Positions 45,871-58,485 of a stretch of 64,000 bases of DNA are shown piece by piece. Source of the stretch: Ceratothoa steindachneri (taxonomy: Eukaryota > Arthropoda > Malacostraca > Isopoda > Cymothoidae); assembly GCA_963969495.1 (NCBI GenBank), contig OZ018317.1, positions 37,189,726-37,253,725 on the forward strand, given 5' to 3'. Below the pieces are notes generated by a model. That model saw only the letters and a program-made list of their open reading frames with translations, searched no databases and was not told where the DNA came from. The position numbers and the translations under genes are program-made. Numbering within the stretch: position 1 is the stretch's first letter; every line of letters starts with the position of its first letter.

Positions 45871-46474
45871 GTGTCTCGAGATCATATGCAATTCCCCTTT
45901 AGCGTCTCATCATTTTTCAGAAAAGTTTCTGAGTTTTTGGTTTCAGATAAGTTAGGGAATGTAATAAGCACAATTTAGTAAATATTCAAAACAATATTTA
46001 TATCAAGTATTTCATAGTTTGTAGTCGATTTTGTTTAATGGATTACGACGACATCATTTGCGGAAGCTTTTTTAATCACATTGCCTGGAAAAAGGAACTT
46101 TCCTAAGAAGAGAAGAATTATATTATGAAAGAATTACATAAACGAAAATCTTCTCTGCAAATATTACTAGATTTGAAGTGTGATCATCTCCATGTAAAGA
46201 AAAGTGTAGAAATGGCATTCAGCCTAGAATAAAAAAGGCTCAACAGGAATTTTGATTTCTAATTCCTAGAGCTTCTTCTCAAATCAAGTAAAACATGGCT
46301 AAAAACCCTCGCGCACCTTCAAAGCCATTTATCAAGCTACTGTGGCTCTTTTTATTGCGAGAGACTGTTAAAATTGATTCAGAAGAACGTGTTCCTTTGT
46401 CCATTAACTCACCTAACTTCCCTACATTGTATTTCTTAAAAGGTTCATATAAGTAGTTTAAACCTATTATACCT
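45871..46474. other. No gene recognised
   Basis: No coding similarity, no repeat. Confidence 0.45.
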
Positions 46475-46865
46475 TGTTATTATAAGCTTCATTGTGGCCC
46501 GCAAAGCTTAACATAAGCTTCAATGTGGCCCGCAAAGATTTGCATAAGCTTCAATGTGGCCCGCAAAGCTTTACATAATCTTCAATGTGGCCCGCAAAGC
46601 TTTACATAATCTTCAATGTGGCATACAAAGCTTTATATAAGCTTCAATGTGGCCGTCAAAGGTTTGCATAGCTTTAATGTGGCCTGCAAAGCTTTACATA
46701 GCTTCAATGTGGCCCGCAAAGCTTTGCATAAACATCAATGTGGCCCGCAAAGCTTTGCATAAACATCAATATGGCCCGCAAAGCTTTGCATAAACATCAA
46801 TATGGCCCGCAAAGCTTTGCATAAACATCAATATGGCCCGCAAAGCTTTGCATAAACTTCAATGT
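46475..46865. repeat. 31-bp minisatellite
   Basis: About 12 units of CATAAGCTTCAATGTGGCCC plus GCAAAGCTTTG; later units read CATAAACATCAATATGGCCC. The change from CTTC to CATC halfway marks two sub-blocks. Confidence 0.93.
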
Positions 46866-47724
46866 GGTTCGCTGCTTAAAATCTTGTCCCATCCCGTCTC
46901 TAATCTCTTGAATCCTAGCCGTTGTGCGCCAGCTCCTGACAAGCGATTTATTCCTGAGAAAATGAGGGATTTGTGGCATTTTTTCGACTAGTAGACAAAG
47001 CTTCCCTACTTAGAGCCTATATTTATCTCCCCTATTTTTAATTGGGGTACACTAATTGCCCACCATATAATAATAGGCCCAACTCTAACAGCGGCCCTAC
47101 GGAAGGATTCGGGGGCCCGATTTCTGGCCCGCTAATGGGGATTCCCGCAATGAGACACACTATATTCTATTGCCATCTATGCCCTAGATTTTATCTGTGG
47201 TAAAATAGAGATTTTTTTAAATGAAAAACAACAAAGGAATCTCCACTAGAAAGTTTGTAAAGAGGGATATGTAAAGTGGTAAAGATGGAGGAAGGGAAAA
47301 TTTATGAACATGTAGTCGTAGTTCCTCTTGCAGGCATCGGCACCATAACGAAACGCATCTGCAGGTGTTGAGGTCAGGAGCACATATGCATTCTTCCAGA
47401 TGTAAGCTGTATCATGGTTTTCATGCTACCCGGGGTAAGAAAGTTAATAAAAAATGTTAGCTTCGTTAAATGTGTTAATCCGATAAGTAGCTCATTAAAA
47501 GTTAATCTCTAATCTTACCGTCAAGTTAAAGGAAATTAACGGTTAATCCGTCGTTAATCTGCTACATTTTTAAAACGTTATCTTGGCTAATCTTAAAGTT
47601 TTATTAATACCTGAAAATATTATTTTTAAAAAGCCAATTGAAATCAAAAATGAATAGAAATGTAAATTGCACGATCGCTCAATTAGGTTCTCACGACTCT
47701 ACTTCTTTGAGTCCTTCATAAAAC
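46866..47724. other. No gene recognised; possible hAT 3' end
   Basis: 47440-47600 is rich in GTTAATC-type near-repeats (TTAATCCGATAAG, GTTAATCTCTAATC, ACGGTTAATCC), the kind of subterminal sequence seen in some hAT elements. It may be the 3' end of the hAT whose transposase tail is at 48816-48935. Confidence 0.35.
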
Positions 47725-48815
47725 CGTTTCCTTCATAAACATCATGTCGAAGTTTCCTTCATAAACATCATGTCGAAGTTTCCTTCATAAACATCTTGTC
47801 GAAGTTTCCTCCATAAACATCATGTCGAAGTTTCCTTCATAAACATCATGTCGAAGTTTCTCCATAAATATCATGTCGAAGTTTCCTTGATAAACATCAT
47901 GTCGAAGTTTCTCCCTAAACATCATGTCGAAGTTTTCTTCATAAACACCATGTCGAAGTTTCCTCCATAAACATCATGTCGAAGTTTCCTTCATAGACAT
48001 CGTGTCGAAGTTTCCTCCATAAACATCATGTCGAAGTTTCCTTCATAAACATCATGTCGAAGTTTTCTTCATAAACATCGTTTTGAAGTTTCCTCCATAA
48101 ACATCATGTCGAAGTTCCCTTCATAAACATCGTGTCGAAGTTTCCTCCATAAACATCATGTCAAAGTTTACTTCATAAACATCATGTCGAAATTTCCTTC
48201 ATAAACATCATGTCGAAGTTTCCTCCATAAACATCATGTCGAAGTTTCCTCCATAAATATCATGTCAAAGTTTCCTTCATAAACATCATGTCGAAGTTTC
48301 CTTCATAAACATCATGTCGAAGTTTCCTTCATAAACATCATGTCGAAGTTTCCTTCATAAACATCATGTCGAAGTTCCATTCATAAACATCATGTCGAAG
48401 TTTCCTCCATAAACATCATGTCGAAGTTTCCTTCATAAACATAATGTCGGAGTTTCCTCCATAAAAATCATGTTGAAGTTTCCTTCATAAACATGCCGAA
48501 GTTTCCTTCATAAACACCATGTCGAAGTTTCTTCATAAACATCATGTCGAAGTTTACTTCATAAACATCATGTCGAAGTTTCCTTCATAAACATCGTGTC
48601 GAAGTTTCCTCCATAAACATCATGTCGAAGTTTCCTTCATAAACATCGTGTCGAAGTTTCCTCCATAAACATCATGTCAAAGTTTACTTCATAAACATCA
48701 TGTCGAAATTTCCTTCATAAACATACTGTCGAAGTTTCCTTCATAAACATCAGGGCGAAGTATACTTCCTAAACATCATGTCTAAGTTTCCTTCCTAAAC
48801 ATCATGTCAAAGTTA
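47725..48815. repeat. 26-bp minisatellite, ~1.1 kb
   Basis: About 41 units of CATAAACATCATGTCGAAGT plus TTCCTT (26 bp), with C/T variation (TTCCTC), occasional short units and longer internal duplications. On the minus strand it abuts the last codons of a hAT transposase. Confidence 0.95.
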
Positions 48816-48935
48816 TCATCAGATAGATTGGACCTCTTGGTTCTGATGATGCCCTCCGCCAGGGAAAACAAACGCTCCACTGCAGCACCAGGAGGGACAG
48901 CTGTGTTGAACCGGAAAAATTCGAATCATATTAAA
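48816..48935 (-). pseudogene. hAT transposase C-terminal tail (hAT-2)
   Basis: Minus strand encodes FNTAVPPGAAVERLFSLAEG followed by IIRTKRSNLSDDNFDMM. This is the hAT C-terminal dimerisation signature (A-x-V-E-R-x-F-S, then R-x-x-L-x). The last codons N-F-D-M-M pass directly into the 26-bp minisatellite. Upstream minus-strand sequence to about 50440 contains open pieces without recognisable hAT blocks, so the remainder of the protein is either too decayed or of a lineage I cannot identify. Confidence 0.72.
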
Positions 48936-50906
48936 AAATATATTTTTATAAGTTTCTATATAATAAAATAATACATTTGAGAGGAATGAAAAATTGAGTG
49001 AATAAAATATTAATATTTACTAATAACAAGTCTAACCTGATGAACTACTCAGAAGGCCTCAATGCTGGTTGTCTACCAACTTGCCATCCGGTCATCTTTT
49101 GACCATGTCCTGGGGCCTATTCTTCACCGACCTTTTAGACACTTTGGTGCGGTGAATCGAGATGACGTCCATGAAGACGTCCGAGTGTGCCTCTTCCTCT
49201 TTATTGGTGTTGCTTGTCATCTGCAGGTCCTCCCCAAACCTTGGACTCCATCAACTTCTTTAGCCTCCTCCTTACCATTGTTCATATTTTTCGAGCCAAA
49301 GCAAACGAGGCCTGATACATTTCTGTTTAATTAAAAGCTATTAATTAATAACTTGAAAGTTTAAACTCATAATAATATTAACAATAGGCTAACATTTTTT
49401 TAAGAGCCCATCTGGCGACTAATTACAAGGGCAAAAGTCGCCGTAATCATATTACTGCATAATACTAGGCTAGATTAAAAAACAAAAAACAACAAAACCA
49501 TATAACAAAAATACAACAACAATAGAGTAACAATATAGTGCTCTTGGTACTAACTATGGTGATTTAACCTATTATTATAGTAATTTAATAAATAACTATG
49601 TTGTTGGGTGTAGAATTTGAAATTTTAATTTTTCCATCCTTGATGGAAGCCTTCAGCGACCAAGCAATCATCATTGTCCAGCATGGGATAAAATTTCTTC
49701 CCGATGCCTTTCAACCTGGCTTCGACCACAGGGCCACATTGCTGCGAATGTCTGTTGTTGACCTCGCCACCCTTACTAACAGGGTAGTGCCCATTCAGAG
49801 TTGATAATTTTATACCTTGGATCGTGCAAAGAATATTGCCACAGACTGCATGACTTTGACCTACTCAGTCAAGTCTTTATCCTGCTCGATAAAGGATTCA
49901 GGCCCTAGTTGACCATTTCCCCTGCAGATAATTTTTTTCTTCACCTCGATGATCATGTTGAGACAGAAAATTGCATCATACATGTTTTTTCCTATGTTGT
50001 TATTTGGAACCACCAACCTTTTGTGTGGTTCCTTGTAGATGGCATCGGCAGTTACTGAGGTGTGAATTTGAAGGTTCCACATGGTTTTGTCTTGGCCAAA
50101 GCATCTCTTTAGGTCGTTTTGAAGGTGGCCTCCTCGATAGCCCTCTCAAATTCATTGGAGACGACCAGGTTCCATGTGGGTGATCCACAATTTATCTAGC
50201 CAGCCAGCTTGGTCCTGTTATCCTCATCGACACTTTTCTGTGATGCCATGTCATCCAAAGAAACAAACTCTACCTATTTCGCGTCATGTTCAGCCTCTTC
50301 ATCAGTATGCAGCTGTTCCAGCAGAATATCTTGAGGGTCGCATCACCAATCTGTCCAGTTTGTCCTGACCGACTTCTCTCTCACTTACAGACAACTGAGA
50401 CAAGTGGATCGACTCTTGCGACTTACTTGATTGAGAGGCCATGACAAGGAATCTATGATCATTCCACAGTCCAATGTTTTTCCATTCTTTCTGGGGATCC
50501 TTCAGTCCATTTAGTAAAAATACTCGAGTCGCTCTATGTTAAAAAAACTAAACAAACACTCAACGAGTCTGATTCACCCTTTCCACTATGTATTCCATAA
50601 CCCTACAACCTACCAAGTTATCTCCATGCTCCTTTGTCGTTCACTTTTTCATTCTTGTCCTGGAACGACTATTCGCTTAAGGTAATGTGTATACCATCCA
50701 TTCACGTATTCGGTTCTTTTAGTATTTTACTTTTTTAATTTTATACTTTGTCATATTGTAACTTTAGTCTCGCTTCTTTGGCTTTATCTGATTTGCCCTA
50801 GGCTTGTTTGTTCTTGCAGTGTTTTATTTTGTGATTTATTATTCCTGTTTGTTTTGTTTTTTGATGTGCGTTCCTAAATTGAATAGCTTTACTTACTTTG
50901 ATAGAA
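48936..50906. other. Unassigned, possibly hAT-2 body
   Basis: Several minus-strand frames of 60-75 codons (for example 49861-50082 and 50000-50188) sit where the N-terminal part of hAT-2 would be, but no zinc finger or catalytic block was recognised. 50700-50900 is T-rich and probably belongs to the PLE terminal repeat with motif 8. Confidence 0.35.
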
Positions 50907-50945
50907 TCACTGAAGATGTTCCAATGTTTGGAACGAAACGTTTGA
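50907..50945 (+). ncRNA. Hammerhead-like motif 8 (best formed)
   Basis: TCA, core CTGAAGA (50910-50916), T, stem GTTCC with loop AATGTTT and GGAAC, GAAA, CG, TT, TGA. Helix II has five perfect pairs and helix I three (TCA/TGA). AATAAATG follows within 6 bp of the motif's end. Confidence 0.62.
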
Positions 50946-50987
50946 GAGGAAATAAATGTCCTTTTCCATCTACTCATGCGTCTTCAT

Positions 50988-51639
<652 letters not shown>

Positions 51640-51917
51640 AATAGCTTTAGAACGTATCCTAAAAGCCTAAAAAAGCACGAATGAAAGAAAGGGCCCTAGG
51701 ACGTCCCTGAAAGCCTAGACAAACATGAAGGAAAAGAAAAGAATTAAGGACGTACCCTGAAAGCCTAGAAAAGCACGAAAGAAAGGGCCTTTGGACGTCC
51801 CTGAAAGCCTAGAAAAACATGAAGGAAAGGAAAGGAATTTAGGATGTACCCCGAAAGCCTAGACAAAAATACGAAGGAATGGAAGGAGCCTTAGGGCGTA
51901 CCCTTGAAAGCCTATAC
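51640..51917. repeat. ~50-bp minisatellite, left part
   Basis: Five to six units built from TGAAAGCCTAGACAAA, CACGAAGGAAAGGAAAGG and GCCTTAGGACGTACCC. Continues at 54433 after the hAT insertion. Confidence 0.9.
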
Positions 51918-54432
51918 CAGTGTTTTTCAAACTTTTTTACCTCAGGGCCCACCTATGAAATAACTCAAACTTTGAGGCACATCATTGATTTTAATATGGA
52001 AAATTTAGTGATGAAATTTAAAAATAAGAAAATATTAAAGAAGTACTTTGAAATAACTATTTATTTCTTTAACGCATTACATATTTCCTCATGTGAAACA
52101 TGTGATTTATGAGATTTGGCAATTTTGTGAATATTTGGCCTTTTATATGTGATAAACTTACTCTCATCTTTTCATCAATGCATTTAATATTTGATCTATT
52201 TTTACATTTAATGCTCCTTAATACAGAAAATCCTTGTCACGGAGATACAATGTGGAAAACTCTAATAAAACAGTCAAAGCATCCATAGCTATCGAAGGAT
52301 ATTCTTTGATTAAAATTAGACCCAAACTGATCGATGGGCACCTCCTTATGGTTGTTTTTTAAGCCACGATCAGTAGATATGGTAGCCAACTCCTCCTCCT
52401 CTGTTAACGAAAAGCCAACGTGATCAGTTGAAATGTCAATGAAAGTGCTGTGAATCCAATTGTATTGTTCGGTGTTTATTAAATATAATAATTCATTTTA
52501 CGTTCCAAAATTGCTAAATGATCCACTATTAAAAGAATAAAATCTTCGAAGTGGCCTTCTCAAACTAAAGGAAACATTTCCAAACAGCCAGAACTACCTT
52601 TTCTTTTCTAAACTACTAGTTTTTTTCTGGAGTTCTATAATTTTGTCGGTAGATGAGAGAAGATTTTCATTTCCATTTTGCATGGACACGTTCAGATTAT
52701 TCAAGTGCTGAAACAAATCAGATATCTCACTTTTGAAGTCCAAAATTCACATTTCGCAAGTCCACAAAATTTACTTTTATTTTCTCTCTCAAAACATGCC
52801 TATATTTCTTCACGAAGTTCAAGCACACGGCATAGTACCTTATCCCTCGATAACTATCTCACTTCTGTATGGAAACGTAAGCGCGTGTGTTGTGAATCCA
52901 TTTGCCATCAGGACGTTTCTATGTAAGAAACAGTGAGTTGTTATAATGTTGGAGCTCCATCAGTACAAACACCGACACACGTCTTCCAGGCCAAATTACT
53001 TTTCTAAAAATATTGATTTAAAATATGAAAATATCTTCACCTTTAGTAGTGGTAAGAATTGTTTGCAACAAAGATACTGATTTACTATTTTATCTCCATC
53101 AATAGAGAGAATAAAGGCCTTTAGTTGCGCCTTTTTGGTTATGTCTTTTGATTCATTTAACTTGGAGTGCAAAGTATGAATCCTGAAGTTTATTACATCA
53201 AACATTTTCTTCAATATCGCTTGACATTTTAAGAATATGCCTATGAATAGTATCATTTGATTATAGAATTTTACTTATTTGTTCACTGCACCATCTCCTA
53301 AAATAGTCTTAACCATCTTTTTGCAGTAGGCGAAATAATAGATTCAGCAAGAGTATGTGACTTCATTTTTACGGCTATCATTTCTAATATTTCATAAGAA
53401 GCCATTTGAGCTTTTTCAGATACCGTTGCCCGACCTTTGAAACCAACTTCTTGCTTTGTTTGTTGCTCAAGTAATCTTTTGAAATAACTAAGGTCTTTTC
53501 TTTCAAGACTGCATGCAATGTGATGTTTGAAAATGCTTACTTAATTTACTAGGAAACGTCAACTCATTTGACCTTTTGCATCCCCAAATCAAACACAATG
53601 GTTGAGGCTGATTTTCATTTCCAGCCCGCGCGAAGCCATAACTTAAATAACTCTTGTTGTATTTTTAATTAAGTCTACTCTTTTTTTCTTGGCTGGACAC
53701 TTAATCCATATCACTTGAAATAGCTTCATTATTAGAATCAAGTTCATCACTGGTACGTTTCTTACTTAAAAATCTATCCATTTTATGGGTAGTTTGCTTT
53801 TTTTAAGTATATAAAAAACACGAATTATAATTCATTGTCTTGAACCAGAAATTTAATAAGTAGAGTAGCATCACTTGGTAGCTACTTAGCTACTGATTGA
53901 CTGACTGACCAGAATTGCAGAAGACTTTACATTTAAATAAGACAAAGAGATCATTGTCATGAATTATGAATCCACTTTGTCCTTCCATCCACCATATGGT
54001 GAAGTTATTAACATGGATTAGATATCACTAACCTGGATTACTGTATTTTGGTTTAGTCCTACTTAATTCTACGCCAACTGACCTCAGAATCAAAAGAAAA
54101 TTAGCAGGATAGGGAATTATAGAGAATATCTTTTTGAGAGAGAGGAAGGGAAGTAATGACTGATTTAAATCCCCAAGGAAAGGAAACGGGTAAAGGATTA
54201 TCCATTGCTTCTTAAAGATAAGGAATTTAGTTTCCAATTCAAAATGTCAAGTGGCGAAGCCTTAACTCAGACTTGGAAAGGACATACATAGGGTCTCTAA
54301 AATATATGAAAATCATGCAATTTTTTAAAATATTAACATATTATATAAAAAAAACGTCTGTTATCTTAGGGCGCACCTGCTTACCATCCAGGGTGCACCA
54401 GTGCGCCCAGGCACAACGTTTGAGAAACACTG
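51918..54432 (-). mobile_element. hAT-1 transposon (ZBED5 type), full length
   Basis: Inverted ends CAGTGTTTTTCAAAC (51918) and GTTTGAGAAACACTG (ending 54432), flanked by 8-bp target duplications GCCTATAC (51910-51917) and GCCTAGAC (54433-54440). The subterminal regions are the typical CAGGGCCCACC and GGGCGCACC type. Length 2,515 bp. It is inserted in a unit of the ~50-bp minisatellite, whose other units read GCCTAGAC, so the left duplication has one mutation. Confidence 0.93.
52100..53781 (-). pseudogene. hAT-1 transposase relic, ZBED5-like
   Basis: Start ATG at 53781-53779 (M-D-R-F-L-S-K-K-R). BED-finger region near 53640-53530: YLSYGF, NENQPQPLC, F-P-S-K-L-S-K-H-F, H; the second Cys of the CxxC is Trp. 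Next KDLSYFKRLLEQQ, SEKAQMASYEILEMIA (near 53400) and SIISPTAKRW. The first catalytic region reads N-E-S-K-D near 53150, where D-E-S-T-D is expected, so that Asp is Asn. CTDGAP near 52955 is the D-x-x-D-G-A block. C-terminal blocks continue to about 52100, with IELQKK and LRRFYSFN-type pieces. Frameshifts and stops throughout. Transposases of this type cut and paste DNA at 8-bp targets. Confidence 0.85.
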
Positions 54433-54700
54433 GCCTAGACAAAAACACTAAGGAATACGGAGGGCTTTAGGCCGTATCCTAAAAGTCTAGAAAAAAAGAA
54501 AGATTCACGGAGCTTTAGAGCGTACCCTGAAACCTTAGACAAAATACGAAGATATACATATAAAAGGCTTTAGAACATACCCTTTGAAGTGTAAAAATAC
54601 GAAGGAAAAGAAAGGGCTTTAGGACATAACCTTGAAATCATTGAAGAACACGAATGAATAGAAAAGGGCTTTAGGCCGGACCCAAAAATGCGAGAGCAGA
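54433..54700. repeat. ~50-bp minisatellite, right part
   Basis: About five units continuing the array at 51640-51917 (GGCCTAGACAAAAACACTAA, GGGCTTTAGGCCGTATCC). Confidence 0.88.
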
Positions 54701-54749
54701 AAACCTGATTTTAGACTCTCTCGAAATGGCAAAGTGATGGATTATATTC

Positions 54750-57640
54750 ATTTCTTCTATTTATGAGAGAGAAAGTTGTTGCCTACCAACGAAGGCATTG
54801 AAAAAGATAAAGAAAAGATAACCCGCATAAAAGTATTGTAAAAAACAACAATAGCATAACTGACAGAAAGTTTTATTAATAAAGAATCGAGATTGGGGGG
54901 AGAGGTCGATTTTCAAGGTAATTGGACTTCTCAAATCGTCTATTAAGTAATGAAATGCTTTAGAGAAGAGGCAGCACTGCAGCGCATAGATAATGGCAAG
55001 AAGAAAGTAGAGTGAACGTATCAGAACCGGCACATCATTCCACATTCTCGGACCAAATAAAGAGAAAGCACGATCACCCCTGCAGCACAGGCGGCTGCGA
55101 GGAACAATCCACATGGGAGCAGAACTAGAGTTTTGTGTTCTTAGATGTTGGGATATGGACAGTGGAAAAGTCTGGTGGGAGGGAGCTGCGGCGTTGAAGG
55201 CCTTTTAAATATAAAAGATGTTCTGTATCGCTGGTGAGCCAGTGCCGATCATGACCCAGCAGAGTTGCACGAGAGAAACTTTGTCGGTGGAGAAGAACAA
55301 GAGCTGCGAAGTTGTGATCCAGTTTAAGAGGCCAAAAGTAGGATCCTGGTATCCAGTGAGAAGAAAGTCACAGTATTCAAGTCTGGAGGGGACAAGGGCG
55401 TGAATTCCAATCTCAAAACTTTTGTGGTTAAATTGAGAGCGGAAGCGACTGAGATTACGGAAAAAGCAGAGGGAGAAAATTTAGATATTAACAAAAAGAG
55501 CTTTGAAAAATAACTATATATCGAAGGTGACGGACAGTTTTTTTAACACTATAGGAAAAGAGGCCATGGGAGGTGCCAAGTAAGATATAGAACTATAGTT
55601 TTGAATGAACCACATGTGCAGGAGTGTCCATCAATACTAGCTCCGTTTTATCTTGGTTGAGTTTCAGAAAGTTGCCTGAGAGCCATTTATTAATGATGCC
55701 TATAAGCGGATGGATGGTAAGTTTCTAAGAGTCTTGGTAACTGCCCCTTTCAAAATACCAAAATACACCGCCCCTAGCCGAGATATATCAATTTCAATAT
55801 GAATCGATTGAGAGTGAGATGAAAGATAAAAGATGCATGCAAAATCAGTTAATGGAATTTCCAAGTATATCCGGAAATTCACATGGTCGGTATAGAAAAA
55901 CACTATGGTTAAATATTGTCAAATAACAGAGAGGTTCAGAAGTAGTAGAATACAAGAGTGGCCAGTGTCGACGTACATGCGATGAAATAGAGAGCGTGGT
56001 CGACAGTGTCAAATGCTGCGGATAAGTACAAAAGTACCAGGATTAAGGGCTGACCTACCTTAACCTCACAGCAGTGGTAGTTCCTGACACACATAGTCGC
56101 TGATTTAGTGCTGTATCCTGCCCTAAAACCATATTGAAATATCTCATCAGCGTTGGAAAAGGACATTTGATCTAGACACTCGCCATTTAAGGACTTTCGA
56201 GATGAATACGAGTTGAAAGATTTGAAAGTAGCTGGGATGGTCTTTTGGGTTCAGGTTCGGCATATATTGGATAGGGAGAACACCAACATTCTTGAAAGCA
56301 GATAGTACTCTTCGAGACGAGATAGAGGTATTAAAAATATCAGTAAGGTAAGGGAGAAGAACAAGAAGTAGGTGGTGCTAAAGACTGAGAGGAAAGTCGA
56401 TGGGAGAAAGGTATTTTTTCGAAGAAGGGAGTAAAATTAAATACTCACGTGACACTGGAGCGAGATAAACAAGTTTGGCGTGGTGGGCTACTGAATGGTA
56501 AGGAATAGAGGCAGATACTATGCTAGAATATGCTAGAAAGGATATGGGCTATCTTGTTAGAGAAAAAGGCAGACAATTCAGTACGGGAGACATTGAAGAG
56601 ACTGGAGTTTCAGAAGGGCAGAGAGATTATCAAGAAAGTTGAATAGGGTGCGTGTGATTTTTGTCTGTCAGGAGGGTGAGTGTGAACCTCATGGTCCAAT
56701 TTAGGAGATCATTGTAGGAGTAATTCCAATGTTTTAGTCTACAGAGTATGTTGCTCTCTCTCGCATTCTTGTATGTGTTTCTTGGCATTCAAAATAGTGG
56801 CTAGAAACTAGTGGCCAAGTTATCGGCGAGTGGAGGTGGAGAAAAGTTAGAGATATACGTTGAGGCAGGAGGATATAATCCGGAAAAAGTGTGGAGGGTT
56901 ATGTTGAGGTCAATAAGGATCATGACATAGTCTAATGGGAAAAGGAGTGAGGTACGATTCCTAGTCATCTGTTCTTAGTTAATGAAATAGAGCCGGCGAG
57001 GATAAGGTTTGGTGGTAGGGTGTATGCTAGCGTTAGTGAAAGAAGAGAAAAAGAAGAACTAGATGAAGAAGCGGTCATAAATATCTGTGGAGTCAATTAT
57101 TATTTTAGGCTATGAATTATAAAGGAGGAGAGACGCCTAGTTCAAGTGTATTTCCCTGTGTGAGTCCGTGATGATAAGACAGATTAAGAGAGTAAAGTCT
57201 AAAAATGTCAGTAAGTCACAGATAAGACGTGTTATGCTGAGTGATATTAAAATCTTACAGAATGAGTAAGATGGCAGATTGTTAGAAAAGGGCATGTTCA
57301 GAAATGCATTCAGATCATCGACAAATCTGTTCGTGGGGTGACCTACAAAACGGTAAATAATCCCAACTCTAAGAATGAGCGTCAGAGACAAGGTTGCCAG
57401 CAAAGCTTCGGAAGTGTTTCGAAATTCAATTAGAATGAGATAGGGACGGAGGGAGGTACTCGGCAGTAATTAAACCAACACAGCAATCACACTCCTTGTT
57501 TATATTAGCATTGATGAATAATTACCCAGGCTAGGACATAGCAGCAGGAATAGATGTATTTCACTCGTCTGACCACGTTTCTGCTAACCTAGAAATGACA
57601 AGCGTCTCAGAGGAGATTAGGTCATGAAATAAATTAGCCT
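54750..57640 (-). pseudogene. L2-like LINE, endonuclease to C-terminus
   Basis: Minus strand, right to left. Endonuclease starts near 57630 (HDLISSETLVISRLAETW), with G-x-V/N-DFNI near 57240 and sequences around FLDF-LLICL. The RT palm entry is QYGFRAGYSTKSATMCV and LVLLYLSAAFDTVDH (56130-55990), the latter with its first catalytic Asp region. The YxDD area near 55750 is degraded. The C-terminal tail VPRSRLCCRGDRAFSLFGPRMWN is at 55105-55030. These blocks in this order are typical of L2/CR1-group LINEs. About 2.9 kb with many stops; the 3' end lies near 54750 just before the minisatellite. The open C-terminal frame of 117 codons (54761-55114) is part of it. Confidence 0.8.
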
Positions 57641-58028
57641 ATGTACTACAATTTAAATTTCAATATCTTTTAAAAGAACAGTATATAGATTGAGTAGGCC
57701 ATAATGTGTTGGACAAGGTTTGTAGGAGGGGAAGGAGCTGCTTTTTGAAGAGCAAGTTGAGGTATGTACGTATGTTTGTAATATCTCATGTTGAGGAGAT
57801 AGCGAATGGATTCAGCAAGAAAGATACCTATATGAGTCTTTGTGGATGACTTCAATATAACTAGATAATTTATTATAAGGTAAGTTGATGGGGTTAGTCT
57901 GTTTGATGCGAAATTTGAGAGATAACGTAGACTTTTAAAACCAGCGGTAGAATAGCTGAGAAATCGCGAGATCGAATATTCAAGACTCGTATGAGCGCCC
58001 AGGCGAAACAGCAAGTGATGGTTTAGAG
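57641..58028. other. No gene recognised
   Basis: A 150-codon minus frame (57670-58122) runs from the MITE into this stretch. It has no recognised domain and overlaps a noncoding element, so I leave it uncalled. Confidence 0.4.
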
Positions 58029-58477
58029 CAAGGGTGGGCAACGTTTTTAAGTGGGTGTGCCAAAATTGGCCAAATCTTTGATACAAAATTTTATCACGTG
58101 CCAATAATTGACCAAAACACAATAAGAGGACATAAAATTAAAGATATTCTTTCATTCATTCTTAAACACGTATGATGCCTAAAGATTACAAGGAAAAGAT
58201 AGCTATTTTACCTAAAAAAATACATATTATATTAAACAGAATTGAATCGATATGATTTTAAGAGGAAAAGAACAAATCCAAACTAGAGAAAGAAAAATTG
58301 TGGAGTTTTTATTTATTTACCATCAATGAGACTTCTGCTTCTGCATAACAGATAATTTATAAGAGATTGTACACCATGTGGTTGCTATATAAAAGAAGTC
58401 AGAGACACATTTACTTAGCTTTCTTCGCGTGCCGGTAAGAAGCCGTTGGTGTGCCACGTTTGGCACACCCGGGCCTG
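58029..58477. mobile_element. hAT-type MITE
   Basis: Starts CAAGGGTGGGCAACGTTTTT and ends GGCACACCCGGGCCTG. Flanking octamers GTTTAGAG (58021-58028) and GTGTAGAG (58478-58485) are target duplications differing at one base. Ends are only partly inverted (CAAGGG-type against CAGGCC), with GTGTGCCAAA on both arms. 449 bp, no transposase. Confidence 0.82.
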
Positions 58478-58485
58478 GTGTAGAG

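Noticed and set aside
47725..48815. CRISPR-like array
   Set aside because: Units are directly contiguous with no spacers, and the surrounding DNA is eukaryotic.
50000..50188. Small host gene with cysteine and proline residues
   Set aside because: Overlapping frames on both strands are equally open and no family similarity was seen; probably hAT-2 remnant.
57670..58122. 150-codon minus-strand gene
   Set aside because: Overlaps the end of a hAT MITE and shows no recognised domain; likely chance.
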